This document shows positions 44,314 to 53,469 of a DNA stretch of 64,000 nucleotides, piece by piece. Below the pieces are notes generated by a model, which was not told the DNA's origin, made no database searches, and saw nothing but the letters and a program-made list of their open reading frames with translations. Both the position numbers and the translations under genes were made by a program. Source of the DNA: Deltaproteobacteria bacterium UBA5205 (GTDB lineage: Bacteria > Desulfobacterota > Syntrophorhabdia > Syntrophorhabdales > Syntrophorhabdaceae); assembly GCA_002412715.1 (NCBI GenBank), contig DHVP01000031.1, positions 102,224-166,223 of the forward strand. Direction: 5' to 3'. Numbering within the stretch: the first letter of the stretch is position 1; every line of letters begins with the position of its first letter.

Positions 44314-45627
44314 TTATGGAATCCGGTCGGATGCAAGGAAATCTACGATACCCTTACAACCCTCCAATCCTTCCTTTATATTCTCCAGCGATATTCGTTC
44401 GTCTTTACCGTGCATCCTCATATGCTCTTCTTTCGTGAGGGTGACCGGGAAGAACCCGTATGACGGGATCCCCAGGTCTCTAAAGTATCTGAGGTCCGTC
44501 GCTCCCGTCGTTACGAAAGGAAGAACCGGGACGTCCTTTCTGAGTGATGCGACACAGTCTTTAATGCCGTGGAAATATATCGTGTTGTATCGTGAAGGTC
44601 CGGGTGTACTTATCTTCTCCCCGATTCTTTCGATCTCTACATCCTTCCCGGCAAGCTGCCGTATCTTCTTGAAGAATTGCTCATGCGTTTCGGAAGGCAA
44701 AAGTCTTGCGTCGAAATACGCAGATGATTCCGCAGGTATGACGTTGACCTTTTCGCCGCCTTTCAGGATGGTCAGGGTCACCGTATTGCGAAGGATCGCA
44801 TTGTAGATCTCATTGCCTTCGAAAAAATCTCTCCATTTCTTTACTTTGAGGGCCTCTTTCAGGGGAGGAAACTTTGCGCCGCCGATTTTTCTGCCTTTCA
44901 GGACGCCTCCCAGGTAGGCTGATGTAACGGGCATGCTCTTCAGAGGCCATGCCTGCGAGAGAATGCGCTGCGAAGCGGCGACAATTTTTTCATTGGCGTT
45001 ATCGCCGTGCGGCATCGACCCATGTCCGCCTCTGCCCTTTGCCCTGACGATAAACTGGCTCAGCTTCTTTTCAGTAACCGACACCTGGGCGTGGACGAAG
45101 CCGTTCTCCTCGATCAGACAACCTCCTTCGCTCAGCACGAACGATGCATCCTTGAGGTCCGGTACCTTATCGAGCATGTATTCCACCCCGTTGGCTCCAC
45201 CGACTTCTTCGTCGCAGGTGGCGAGAAAAATAATGTCCCTTCCGGGGGTGATCCCCCTGCGAGCCAGATCCAGAAAGGCAAGGAGTTGACATACGACCTG
45301 AGATTTCATGTCGATGGCACCCCTGCCGTAAAGATATCCGTCCTTCACCTCTGCGCCAAAGGGATGGACCGTCCATTCATCTTCCCTGGCGGGCACGACA
45401 TCGATGTGGCCGAGGAGGATGATCGGCTTGCCGCCCTGTTTCCCTTTGATGCGCGATAGAAGGTTTGCCCGCCCTGGTGCGGCTGTGTACAATTCGGCGG
45501 TAAGTCCCTCGCTCTTAATGATATCCTCGAGAAATTGTGCAGCCTTCTCTTCATTACCCGGGGGGTTTGTTGTATCTATACGCAGGAAAGTGCGCAGCAG
45601 GTCAACCGCTTCATCAAAAGTCTTCAT
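44314..45627 (-). CDS. M20 family metallopeptidase
   Basis: 437 residues. Dizinc aminoacylase, carboxypeptidase or dipeptidase fold: LLGHIDVVPA (metal His), YGRGAIDMKSQ (bridging Asp), FLATCDEEVGGANG (catalytic Glu pair), GRGGHGSMPHGDNAN of the lid domain and a late metal His in KEEHMRMHGKDERI. No signal peptide, so cytoplasmic. It overlaps the GGDEF gene by 14 bp, an unusual pairing of peptidase and signalling gene. Confidence 0.93.
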   Translation of the reverse strand: MKTFDEAVDLLRTFLRIDTTNPPGNEEKAAQFLEDIIKSEGLTAELYTAAPGRANLLSRIKGKQGGKPIILLGHIDVVPAREDEWTVHPFGAEVKDGYLYGRGAIDMKSQVVCQLLAFLDLARRGITPGRDIIFLATCDEEVGGANGVEYMLDKVPDLKDASFVLSEGGCLIEENGFVHAQVSVTEKKLSQFIVRAKGRGGHGSMPHGDNANEKIVAASQRILSQAWPLKSMPVTSAYLGGVLKGRKIGGAKFPPLKEALKVKKWRDFFEGNEIYNAILRNTVTLTILKGGEKVNVIPAESSAYFDARLLPSETHEQFFKKIRQLAGKDVEIERIGEKISTPGPSRYNTIYFHGIKDCVASLRKDVPVLPFVTTGATDLRYFRDLGIPSYGFFPVTLTKEEHMRMHGKDERISLENIKEGLEGCKGIVDFLASDRIP

Positions 45628-46969
45628 AGTATGTCCTGTTCTTTCCGTCCTTTTTCGCGCGGTAGAGATTATCGTCCGCTTTTTTTATGAGATCTTTTTC
45701 CTGGCGCCCCGGGACATAGGCTACTACGCCGCCGCTTACAGTGGAATGGATAATATTGTTGTCAGATTCGATAACGGCTTTCTCCACGGCGATCCTGAGA
45801 CGCTCGGCGACCATGATGGCTTTATCGGCAGAAGTTTCAGGCAGGATAACAAGAAACTCCTCTCCGCCATACCTGCCTACTTTATCGATTGCCCGCAAAT
45901 TCTCCTTTACGATCCGCGTTATTCCCTTCAACACCTGGTCACCAGCGAGATGTCCGTACTGGTCGTTTACGGCCTTGAAATCGTCCACATCGAAGAGAAT
46001 CACCGAAAAAGGGCTGCTATACCGCTTTGACCGTTCAATCTCCGCCGCCAGTTCGCCCACGATGCAGGCATGATTGTAAGCGCCGGTGAGGCCGTCGTGT
46101 CGCGAAAGGGTCCGGATCTCTTCGAAGAGGCTGATCTTTTCGAGGGTCAAGGCGATGTGGGAACAAAAACGGGAGAATATGGACCTTTCCTCTTCATTGA
46201 AAGATTCATGCCTGTAGAGAGCCGCGTACCCGTAGAGGCGGTTCGTCGTTCTGAGGTCCGAAACGGTGGACTCTATACCGGGAATGATGGCCGCGGTGTC
46301 CTTCCCGCCGGCAAGCACCGACATCATGCTGTGCTGAAGCTTCGGGTCGCGATCAGCCTCCGGCAGGATATGAATGTCGGCCTCCTGATCCGCCATGAGC
46401 ATCGTCCCGAAGAACTCGAATTGAATGAAGCTTCCGAGGAGCGTGTAGGCATTCTTCAGAACGAAGGCGGGATCCTCCGTCTCCCCTATCATGTGCTGAA
46501 GGTTCTTGAGAAATTCCAGCTCGAGGATGTTTATTTTTTCCCGCCGGAAGCGCTCTTCGACCTCTTCGGTCAGCTCCTGGGTCCTCAAGACCTCCATGTA
46601 ATGGTCCATGCTGTTGTTAACGATATGGAAGAGTTCCTCGAAGCTCTTAAAGGGCTTGGTAAGCAAGGCGTATGCCCCGTTGCTCAAGGATTCGAGCCGT
46701 TCTGTCTCGTCGGCATAACCTGTCATCATTATCACAGGTATACGGCGATCGATCCTCTTTATTTCCTTGAGGATCTCTATGCCCGAGATTCCGGGCAGTA
46801 TTATGTCGCAAAGAACGGCGTGCGGCCGCTTTTCCGCCAGTTCCTTTTTCAGGTCGGGCATGCGCTGGTATACGAAGACCTTGAGGCCGAACTGCTGAAG
46901 GAACTCTTGCAAGACGGCCAGAAGGCTTTCCTCGTCATCTATTATGAATAAACGCTTTTCAGAAGACAT
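45614..46969 (-). CDS. GGDEF response regulator (putative diguanylate cyclase)
   Basis: 451 residues. The receiver domain (1-120) has acidic pocket IIDDEE, phospho-Asp in AVLCDIILPG and TKPFKS. A GAF-like middle (about 145-285) follows. The C-terminal GGDEF domain has DGLTGAYNH, FDVDDFKAVND and active site GRYGGEEF, preceded by RAID, an intact RxxD product-inhibition site five residues before GGEEF. It should make c-di-GMP from two GTP when phosphorylated. No partner kinase is adjacent. Confidence 0.95.
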   Translation of the reverse strand: MSSEKRLFIIDDEESLLAVLQEFLQQFGLKVFVYQRMPDLKKELAEKRPHAVLCDIILPGISGIEILKEIKRIDRRIPVIMMTGYADETERLESLSNGAYALLTKPFKSFEELFHIVNNSMDHYMEVLRTQELTEEVEERFRREKINILELEFLKNLQHMIGETEDPAFVLKNAYTLLGSFIQFEFFGTMLMADQEADIHILPEADRDPKLQHSMMSVLAGGKDTAAIIPGIESTVSDLRTTNRLYGYAALYRHESFNEEERSIFSRFCSHIALTLEKISLFEEIRTLSRHDGLTGAYNHACIVGELAAEIERSKRYSSPFSVILFDVDDFKAVNDQYGHLAGDQVLKGITRIVKENLRAIDKVGRYGGEEFLVILPETSADKAIMVAERLRIAVEKAVIESDNNIIHSTVSGGVVAYVPGRQEKDLIKKADDNLYRAKKDGKNRTYYEDF

Positions 46970-47026
46970 TCTTGGCCGGGACTTTACAAGAATTGCCCGC
47001 TCTCAACCCAATACCACCTGTCTGTT

Positions 47027-47245
47027 TCAAACGGAGACTACTTCCTTGACCTCGGGTATCTCCTGTTTGAGCTGTTTCTCCACACCCATCTTCAATGTCA
47101 TCATGCTCATCGGGCAGCTTCCGCACGCTCCCTGAAGTTTCACCTTTACAACGCCATCGACGACATCGATGAGCTGAATATCGCCCCCGTCCCTCTGCAG
47201 GAGCGGCCTGATCTTTTCAAGTACCTGCTGAACCCTTTCTTTCAT
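47027..47245 (-). CDS. NifU C-terminal-type Fe-S scaffold protein
   Basis: 72 residues, a stand-alone NifU C-domain (Nfu type): LLQRDGGDIQLIDVVDG and the cluster motif GACGSCPMSMMTLK. It would carry a [4Fe-4S] cluster as a dimer. It starts inside the end of the HSP20 gene (four-base overlap), linking stress protection with Fe-S delivery. Confidence 0.94.
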   Translation of the reverse strand: MKERVQQVLEKIRPLLQRDGGDIQLIDVVDGVVKVKLQGACGSCPMSMMTLKMGVEKQLKQEIPEVKEVVSV

Positions 47246-47745
47246 TTTTTCCTCCGTTGCTTCAGGACCCGCCCGGCCGTCGGCACGGGTTCTCCTTGCC
47301 GGACGCTGACCTTGATCTCTTTCACCGCTATCTTGCGGGACTTCGGCACCGTAATAGTGAGAACACCTTCCTTGTATGAGGCGCCGGCCTTCTCACCGAC
47401 AACCTCGGCAGGAAGCTGGATGCTCCTCATAAAGGACCCGTGTACTCTTTCCGCACGGTAGTAATCTTCTTCCTTGAATTCCTCGTTGCGCTTGCGTTCG
47501 CCTTCCACGGTCAATTTGTCTCCGAGTATCGTGATCACTATTTCCTTTGGATCTATTGCGGGTATGTCCATGTTGATAACGATATCCTGTTCCCTTTCGA
47601 GGACATCCACAGCAGGAAGCCAGTCCGCCTCCCGAAGCGATGGAAAACCGGCCTCGCCGAAAAATTCCTCGAATACCCTGTCCATTTCTTCACGCAAAGA
47701 AGGAAACTTCGTCTCCCACATGGATTTCCAAGGTGTCAAGGGCAT
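47242..47745 (-). CDS. Small heat-shock protein (HSP20), fourth in the window
   Basis: 167 residues. PAVDVLEREQDIVINMDIPA, YRAERVHGSFMRSIQLP and ASYKEGVLTITVPKS mark the alpha-crystallin domain. The ATG at 47745 has AGGAGGT six bases upstream. It follows a DUF4177-like gene by 15 bp and overlaps the Nfu gene. It is far from the three tandem HSP20 genes at 28.4-29.8 kb. Confidence 0.95.
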   Translation of the reverse strand: MPLTPWKSMWETKFPSLREEMDRVFEEFFGEAGFPSLREADWLPAVDVLEREQDIVINMDIPAIDPKEIVITILGDKLTVEGERKRNEEFKEEDYYRAERVHGSFMRSIQLPAEVVGEKAGASYKEGVLTITVPKSRKIAVKEIKVSVRQGEPVPTAGRVLKQRRKK

Positions 47746-47760
47746 ACCCATACCTCCTGT

Positions 47761-48033
47761 CTATGCTTCCTGCGGGACCGGGACGAATCTTTTCCAGAAA
47801 CTGACGATGCCCGACTGATGGAAAACAAGCTGAACCAGTTCCCACCCCGATGTGCCCATTTCATTTAACAATGCAGAAAGGTTATCGAGTTGTTCAACCC
47901 CCACTTCATGAACCTCACACTCACCGTCGGGCCTGCAGGCATATATGAGGTTGTTCTCTTTCTCTATATCGACCCCTCTCCTTTTCAGCTCCTCTAAAGA
48001 GTAAATCCTGACGGTATGTTCGAATTTGTTCAT
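47761..48033 (-). CDS. Small DUF4177-like protein
   Basis: 90 residues. The C-terminal half, MGTSGWELVQLVFHQSGIVS then FWKRF, has the G-W-E-L...F-K-R pattern of DUF4177, a small family of unknown function. AAAGGGG precedes the ATG. It is the first gene of a three-gene run with HSP20 and Nfu. Confidence 0.7.
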   Translation of the reverse strand: MNKFEHTVRIYSLEELKRRGVDIEKENNLIYACRPDGECEVHEVGVEQLDNLSALLNEMGTSGWELVQLVFHQSGIVSFWKRFVPVPQEA

Positions 48034-48063
48034 GGTCGACCCCTTTCCCGTGATTCTTTATCC

Positions 48064-48090
48064 TATAATGATAAACCATTGTGTTATATT
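48064..48090 (+). promoter_or_regulatory. Promoter elements before the PflA-like gene
   Basis: Two -10-like boxes are seen: a perfect TATAAT (48064-48069) and TATATT (48085-48090). The second lies 11 bases before the ATG at 48102, which has no ribosome site, so a nearly leaderless transcript is possible. No clear -35. Confidence 0.35.
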
Positions 48091-48101
48091 TTTAAAGTGT
48101 C

Positions 48102-49013
48102 ATGACCGATTTTCCCGCCTACACAAGATTATATTCCCGCGGCCTGCTTGAAGACAGGCTTGAGGCAATCCTCTCCCTGTCGGCTCCATGCATCCTCTGT
48201 CCAAGAAGATGCATAGCCGACAGAATGAGCGGTGACCGCGGATACTGCAACGCCCCCTACGACCTCTACGTTTCGTCCGCTTCGCCGCATTTCGGCGAGG
48301 AAGAACCCCTGGTGGGAACCGGGGGTTCGGGGACAATTTTCATGACACACTGTAATTTGAGGTGTGCCTTCTGTCAGAATTTTGAGATCAGCATCCGCGG
48401 GGAAGGCATCAGTTGTTCGGCAGCGGCCCTTGCCGATGTCATGCTGGATCTGCAGGGGAAAGGTTGCCACAATATCAATTTTGTCACTCCAACCCACTAT
48501 ATCCACCAGATCGTCAAGGCCCTTCCCCTTGCGATAGAGAAAGGCCTCACTGTTCCCCTGGTATACAATACCGGCGGTTACGATTCACAGGACGTGATAG
48601 GGCTCCTCGAGGGAATTTTCGATATCTACATGCCCGACATCAAATTCATGAATCCGACACTCGCCTCACGGTATTGCCGGGCCGACGATTATCCCGTCGT
48701 CGTGCCGCCTGTGGTCAAGGAAATGCACAGGCAGGTCGGAGATCTCGTTACGGACGAAAACGGGATCGCACGACGGGGGCTCCTCATACGGCATCTCGTA
48801 ATGCCCGGTGCTGCCGAGGACACCCGGGCCGTACTTGATTTTATAGCCTCCGAAATATCCCGCGATTCATACGTCAACATCATGTCCCAGTATTACCCCT
48901 GTTACCGCGCTGATGAGCTTCCTGAGATTTCCCGGAGAATAACCGGTCAGGAGTACGAAGAGGCTCTCGTCTATGCGCGGTCCATCGGCCTTACTCGGGC
49001 TTCCCGTCACTGA
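48102..49013 (+). CDS. Radical SAM protein of the PflA/PflX-like type
   Basis: 303 residues. An N-terminal Cys segment (CILCPRRCIADRMSGDRGYC) precedes the radical SAM motif CNLRCAFCQNFEIS and the SAM-binding NTGGYDS. This architecture is usual for the pyruvate formate-lyase activase-like (PflX) group, whose substrates are mostly unknown. It does not lie next to a glycyl radical enzyme here. Its 3' end overlaps the end of the converging lipoprotein gene by 23 bp. Confidence 0.92.
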   Translation: MTDFPAYTRLYSRGLLEDRLEAILSLSAPCILCPRRCIADRMSGDRGYCNAPYDLYVSSASPHFGEEEPLVGTGGSGTIFMTHCNLRCAFCQNFEISIRGEGISCSAAALADVMLDLQGKGCHNINFVTPTHYIHQIVKALPLAIEKGLTVPLVYNTGGYDSQDVIGLLEGIFDIYMPDIKFMNPTLASRYCRADDYPVVVPPVVKEMHRQVGDLVTDENGIARRGLLIRHLVMPGAAEDTRAVLDFIASEISRDSYVNIMSQYYPCYRADELPEISRRITGQEYEEALVYARSIGLTRASRH

Positions 49014-49284
49014 TCCTTTTGCTCAGAGTACTATCGGCCCTGATGATCTCCTGCGGGTCTTTTCCGGCAATCTCCCACGAGTAGGCCCCTTTTCCATCTC
49101 TCCTGAGCTTTATTTTGATGTCCCCCCTGAGGCTCTTTCTGATCTCCTCAAGTTCCTTCCTGTGTTGTGCATCCGATACAACTCCTGTCCTGACGGGCTC
49201 CTTGATCGCCGTCTCCCGGCCGCATCCTGAAAACACGGCTATGAGCAGGACTGCGACCGACAATGTTTTCTCGATACCACCCAT
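48991..49284 (-). CDS. Small lipoprotein, unknown
   Basis: 97-residue precursor with a lipobox (LLIAVFSGC). The short mature part is mostly helical and charged (HRKELEEIRKSLRGDIKIKL). No family recognised. GGAGG lies seven bases before the ATG at 49284. Its end overlaps the radical SAM gene on the other strand. Confidence 0.7.
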   Translation of the reverse strand: MGGIEKTLSVAVLLIAVFSGCGRETAIKEPVRTGVVSDAQHRKELEEIRKSLRGDIKIKLRRDGKGAYSWEIAGKDPQEIIRADSTLSKRISDGKPE

Positions 49285-49456
49285 ATGCTTACCTCCATTC
49301 CCCAAAACATATTTGCTTGAACAACGCATCCGTGTTTCTCTTTCAGGACTGATATTACTTTTCACGCGAACGAATTGTCCCCCCTGACGGTCCAAAAAGA
49401 ACTTTACCGTTTTGAAACCCGGTTTCCTGGTGTATATTCTATCTGAGAGGTTAAAT

Positions 49457-49903
49457 ATGGCGCTGCCAACAAAGTTTTCGGTGAGTCCCGACAAGGAAAG
49501 GGCCCTTCAGGAGAGGATGGAGCAGCTCGGGATCGATGAGAAGGACATTATCGAACGATTCATACGCTCTTCGGGACATGGGGGGCAGAATGTCAACAAA
49601 GTTGCCACCTGCGTGTACCTCAAGCATATCCCCACAGGAGTCGAGGTCAAATGCCAGCAGGAACGCTCTCAGGCCATGAACAGGTTCCTGGCCAGGCGTA
49701 TTCTGGCGGACAAAATCGAGACCATCGCCCTTGGACGGGAAAGCAAACAGCAACAGATGATAGAAAAGATAAGGCGCCAGAAGAGAAGGCGTTCCCGGAG
49801 GGCAAAAGAAAAGGTCCTGCACATCAAACACCTCACAGGAGAGAAGAAAAGATCGCGGTCCTTCCGGCCCGGTCCTTCTGACTATCCCGGCGAAGACTCC
49901 TAA
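49457..49903 (+). CDS. Release-factor-like peptidyl-tRNA hydrolase domain protein
   Basis: 148 residues. RSSGHGGQNVNKVATCVYL holds the GGQ motif that triggers peptidyl-tRNA hydrolysis, followed by a long basic tail (KIRRQKRRRSRRAKEK). No codon-recognition domains, so it is an ArfB-like or PrfH-like ribosome rescue factor. GAGAGG precedes the ATG at 49457. Confidence 0.9.
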   Translation: MALPTKFSVSPDKERALQERMEQLGIDEKDIIERFIRSSGHGGQNVNKVATCVYLKHIPTGVEVKCQQERSQAMNRFLARRILADKIETIALGRESKQQQMIEKIRRQKRRRSRRAKEKVLHIKHLTGEKKRSRSFRPGPSDYPGEDS

Positions 49904-49966
49904 AGGTGATCCCTTCGACCTGAGTTAAAGTTTGTCGACACCCTGCCGATAAATACACCGACTGCC

Positions 49967-52654
49967 ATGAGCCTGAACGCCGCCTCGAAAGAAAAGCCCG
50001 TACAAAATTTCCTCACGTCCCTTATGGAGGCATACCCTGATGCGTCGATGCGGGACATCGCCGTACTTTTCACCGATGTGGTGGGTTCGACGACTTTCTT
50101 CAAGACCCATGGCGACATCCGCGGACGGGAAATGCTCAGAACACATCACCATTTGGCCATGTCGATCGTGGAGAACTATGGGGGATCGCTCATAAAGGAA
50201 GTCGGCGATTCCGTTCTTGTGTACTTTCCGGACCCTTCGGAGGCCCTTAAGGCGGCAATCTCCATGCAGCACAGGTTCCTGCTCCACAACAAGCAGAATA
50301 CTCCGGCCGACCAGATCCATGTCAGAATCGGATTGCACCACGGTAAGGTGATCGTCGAAGAGAAGGACATATACGGTGACGTTGTCAACGTTGCCGCCAA
50401 GCTGACCAATTTGGCCGGGGGGGATCAGATATTTGTTTCCCATGAGGTATACGCAAGCACAAGAAGCGTTCCCTCGGTACAGTTCGAGCGCATCGATTTC
50501 TGGAACATGAAAAATGTCCCCGACGGTCTGACGATATACAAGGTCGTCTGGGAAAATGCGCAGGCAGGGGCTCCTGCGCGAAGAGTCCTCGTGGTCCTCG
50601 TACCCGATCCCCTTCATCCTGAGTTGGACACCATTGTGAATGCAGCCGACCTGCCCCCTCGTGAAGAGGACGATCCCGTTGAAGATGCATATCTTTGCGT
50701 GGAAAGGTCGCGTGACAATCAACCGGTGCTGGTCTATACGAAGACCTCCGCGGCGGTTCAGGCATCAGAAAGGATACTTGCCCGGCTTACCGGGAATCAG
50801 ACCCCGACGGGTACGTGCCTTCCTCTGAAGATCTATATAACGAATGCCTCTGCCCGTGATGAAGAAACGATCCTTTCAAGCGGCCCGGGACCGGAATTCG
50901 ATACCGCTCCCTACGGCAGCATCTATGTAACGGCGGACGTGTACCAGCAAATGCGAAGTCATAATCGCGTCGCCGGAGGGGCCGTCGTGGAATTCGAATC
51001 CACCGGCAGCCTCTTCAGGATATCGGGCCAGCAGCAATCGAAAGATGCGCTCCCCGACTCCCAGCCCGCCGACACACCTCAAGGGACATATCCCCCGTGC
51101 TTTTATTGTGGGAGCAGGCGGCACAAGATCACTGATTGCCCGTCCAGGGCCCTGACTGAGTCGGGCAGATCCTTTCACCACCTGGGATACCTTCCCATGC
51201 CGTCTATCGAAGAGATTGCCTTATCACTGAAGGGGTCGCCCGTCGATATCGATGCGGGTGTCAATCCATTTTCCGTGGAGTCTGCCCCCGATACGAAGGA
51301 CCTTGCCGCCCATGCATATTACGACATTAAGTCACTCTATCAACACCGATTTTCTCAGATCGTCTGGAACACCACTGCGGGCTCATGGGAAACACTCCGG
51401 GCGGCCCGGGCAGAAAATCAAGGGGGATTCGCCTGGCTGGCGCAGGATTCGCTGCGCGTCTCCAACTATGACAAGGCCCGATCATTTCTCAAGCTGGCGC
51501 TGGAAAGAAAATCCCGGGACTATAAAGCATTATGTGTCTCGGGATTTCTCAACATGGAACTGGAGAACGTGCCGGCAGCCATAGCGGACTTGACGAAAGC
51601 GCTCGAGTATGCAGACACGACTATCCGGAAAATATACGTCTCCATGATCCTTGCACGACTCTATAAGTTGTCCGGGGATTCCAGAAAATTCAAAAGTACC
51701 TTACGCGAGGTGCTCCTCCTTGATTCGGGATGCCATGAGGCCGTCTATGAGGAGATAATCCTGGCATTTGAGGAGAACAATGAAAAGTCGGCCTTTCAGA
51801 GGCTCATCCGCCTTATCGGGGAGGACCGGGATTTCTTTGTCATCTCCCTTATTGACCCCGAACTGTCTCAGCATCGGAATACCATATACGTTCATTTGAC
51901 GGAACTTCTGGCCGAAGCGAAGAAGGACGCCCTCTCCCACTTCGAAGATGCGCGCAAGGAATTTGCCCGATCCCGGACCCTTCTACCGCTTACCGCCCTC
52001 AAATCGATCGACCCGGTCGTTCTTGAAATCGAAAGACAGATACAATCGGAAAGTTACTTTGGCTGCCTTGACGCCCCTCACCGGTGTAGCGCCATCAAGA
52101 TTATGTGCAAGAATGCTCTCAACGAACAAATCCACGCAATTACCTCAATCACACAGGAACTGAAAGTGCGTTTTCAGAAAGCGGAAGAATTCCTCACGTC
52201 CTACCGGTACTCCCATCTGACGCAGAAACACCGCAGGCGGCTGGCCTATCTCAAGGGTTCCCTCGCACAGATCGGGGACGTGCGATATTTCGAGTCGTCC
52301 GGAGAATTCGAAAGTTGTTTCAGTACCTGCCGGAATATTTCCAACGAGCTCTCTTCGCTCGAAAGCAGGCTGGAACTCCTGGAAGTGTCAGCCCAGGCTA
52401 TCCGCATGTCCTTCAAGTTTTTTAAAAACTCCTCCATCTTTTTCTCCATAGTCTTCTTCCTCGGCATCTTCGTCTTCCCCCTCATATCGGACCAGATCAA
52501 CACAGGGTTGGCCAGGCTCGATGTTTCGTTGTTCCAGAACGCCTGGTCGTTACAGAAATCGTTCCTGATCTTCGGGGGCATCGTAAGCATCGTCGTCTCC
52601 TTCTTCATTACCGTCAAGGAGTTGTTCGCAGGCGACAGCGGGACATCACGATAG
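49967..52654 (+). CDS. Class III nucleotide cyclase with CCHC zinc knuckle, TPR and C-terminal membrane helices
   Basis: 895 residues. Cyclase domain at about 25-190: the two metal Asp residues are in AVLFTDVVGST and KEVGDSVLVYF, and the base-contact Lys and Asp (KEVGD, KDIYGD) favour ATP. The transition-state Arg is Lys (VNVAAKL), so activity may be low. After a variable linker comes CFYCGSRRHKITDC (residues 378-391), an exact CX2CX4HX4C zinc knuckle. TPR-like helices follow (about 440-620), then a coiled-coil-like part and two membrane helices near the C-terminus (about 822-840 and 858-880). The zinc knuckle is very unusual in a bacterial signalling protein. Confidence 0.88.
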   Translation: MSLNAASKEKPVQNFLTSLMEAYPDASMRDIAVLFTDVVGSTTFFKTHGDIRGREMLRTHHHLAMSIVENYGGSLIKEVGDSVLVYFPDPSEALKAAISMQHRFLLHNKQNTPADQIHVRIGLHHGKVIVEEKDIYGDVVNVAAKLTNLAGGDQIFVSHEVYASTRSVPSVQFERIDFWNMKNVPDGLTIYKVVWENAQAGAPARRVLVVLVPDPLHPELDTIVNAADLPPREEDDPVEDAYLCVERSRDNQPVLVYTKTSAAVQASERILARLTGNQTPTGTCLPLKIYITNASARDEETILSSGPGPEFDTAPYGSIYVTADVYQQMRSHNRVAGGAVVEFESTGSLFRISGQQQSKDALPDSQPADTPQGTYPPCFYCGSRRHKITDCPSRALTESGRSFHHLGYLPMPSIEEIALSLKGSPVDIDAGVNPFSVESAPDTKDLAAHAYYDIKSLYQHRFSQIVWNTTAGSWETLRAARAENQGGFAWLAQDSLRVSNYDKARSFLKLALERKSRDYKALCVSGFLNMELENVPAAIADLTKALEYADTTIRKIYVSMILARLYKLSGDSRKFKSTLREVLLLDSGCHEAVYEEIILAFEENNEKSAFQRLIRLIGEDRDFFVISLIDPELSQHRNTIYVHLTELLAEAKKDALSHFEDARKEFARSRTLLPLTALKSIDPVVLEIERQIQSESYFGCLDAPHRCSAIKIMCKNALNEQIHAITSITQELKVRFQKAEEFLTSYRYSHLTQKHRRRLAYLKGSLAQIGDVRYFESSGEFESCFSTCRNISNELSSLESRLELLEVSAQAIRMSFKFFKNSSIFFSIVFFLGIFVFPLISDQINTGLARLDVSLFQNAWSLQKSFLIFGGIVSIVVSFFITVKELFAGDSGTSR

Positions 52655-52750
52655 AAATTGCCTATCGTTTACTCGTCACGCTATTCCCTGCCGCTGCAAA
52701 TCGCACAAAACTGTTTCTCTGCCCGTCATAAGTTGCTATAATAAACCCCC

Positions 52751-53398
52751 ATGGACGCAATGACGATCGACGAACTTTCAGAGCTTCTGCTCGCTGCCAT
52801 GTACGAAGAGACGGAGAAGCTCGGTCACACTAATTATTTTCTATTAGTGAACGAGATAGCCACCGATCTCGGTATTGAAGACCACAGCCAGCTTATTGAT
52901 GCATGTCGTATTCTCGAGGATAAAGGATATATACTGCTCGCTTTCGACCATGTCAGTTCTCTAAGCGCCTTTATCACTCAGATGGGAGAAACCTTTGTGC
53001 GCCAGGGAGGGGAAACAGGTATAATCGGGGAATACCAGCGCTACCGCTCTCAACTGGCCGGTACGGAACCGGGCGTGACCGACGCGATCTTTGCGCAGGA
53101 GACGCCACCGGCATCGCCGTCGTTTCCGGATACCGCACAGCCCCCTGTCGGCAACGAAGGTATCCAACACATCATTGCAAGCATGGAGATGCTTGTCCAG
53201 AACGACCCGTCCCTGTCCGAAAGTGCAAAGATCGACCTTGCGGCCGATATAAAGACATTGAACCTCCAGATGTCAAAGGCTTCCCTCAACATGTCCCTTA
53301 TCGATATGATCTCCGGTCAACTCAGGAAGGTGCCTGCCCTGCTACCTCTCGTTGACCTCCTGATGACAATGAATAAGGGAACAGGGAATAGGGAATAG
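52751..53398 (+). CDS. Hypothetical protein, winged-helix-like N-terminus
   Basis: 215 residues, not recognised. The first 75 residues (HTNYFLLVNEIATDLGI, then ACRILEDKGYI) have the helix pattern of a small winged helix. A Pro-rich linker leads to a helical C-terminal part (AKIDLAADIKTLNLQMSKAS). The final codons lie in a short repeat of GGGAATA. No good ribosome site. It stands between the zinc-knuckle cyclase and a sigma-54 response regulator and may belong to that signalling group. Confidence 0.65.
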   Translation: MDAMTIDELSELLLAAMYEETEKLGHTNYFLLVNEIATDLGIEDHSQLIDACRILEDKGYILLAFDHVSSLSAFITQMGETFVRQGGETGIIGEYQRYRSQLAGTEPGVTDAIFAQETPPASPSFPDTAQPPVGNEGIQHIIASMEMLVQNDPSLSESAKIDLAADIKTLNLQMSKASLNMSLIDMISGQLRKVPALLPLVDLLMTMNKGTGNRE

Positions 53399-53469
53399 GA
53401 TCCCTGATCATTTCTCATCCCCGATATTTGACATCCCTTTGCCTTCTACTATATCATCAATAAGTAAAC

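Noticed and set aside
53376..53400. Short GGGAATA repeats at the end of the 52751-53398 gene
   Set aside because: Only about three imperfect units; too short for a repeat array or CRISPR.
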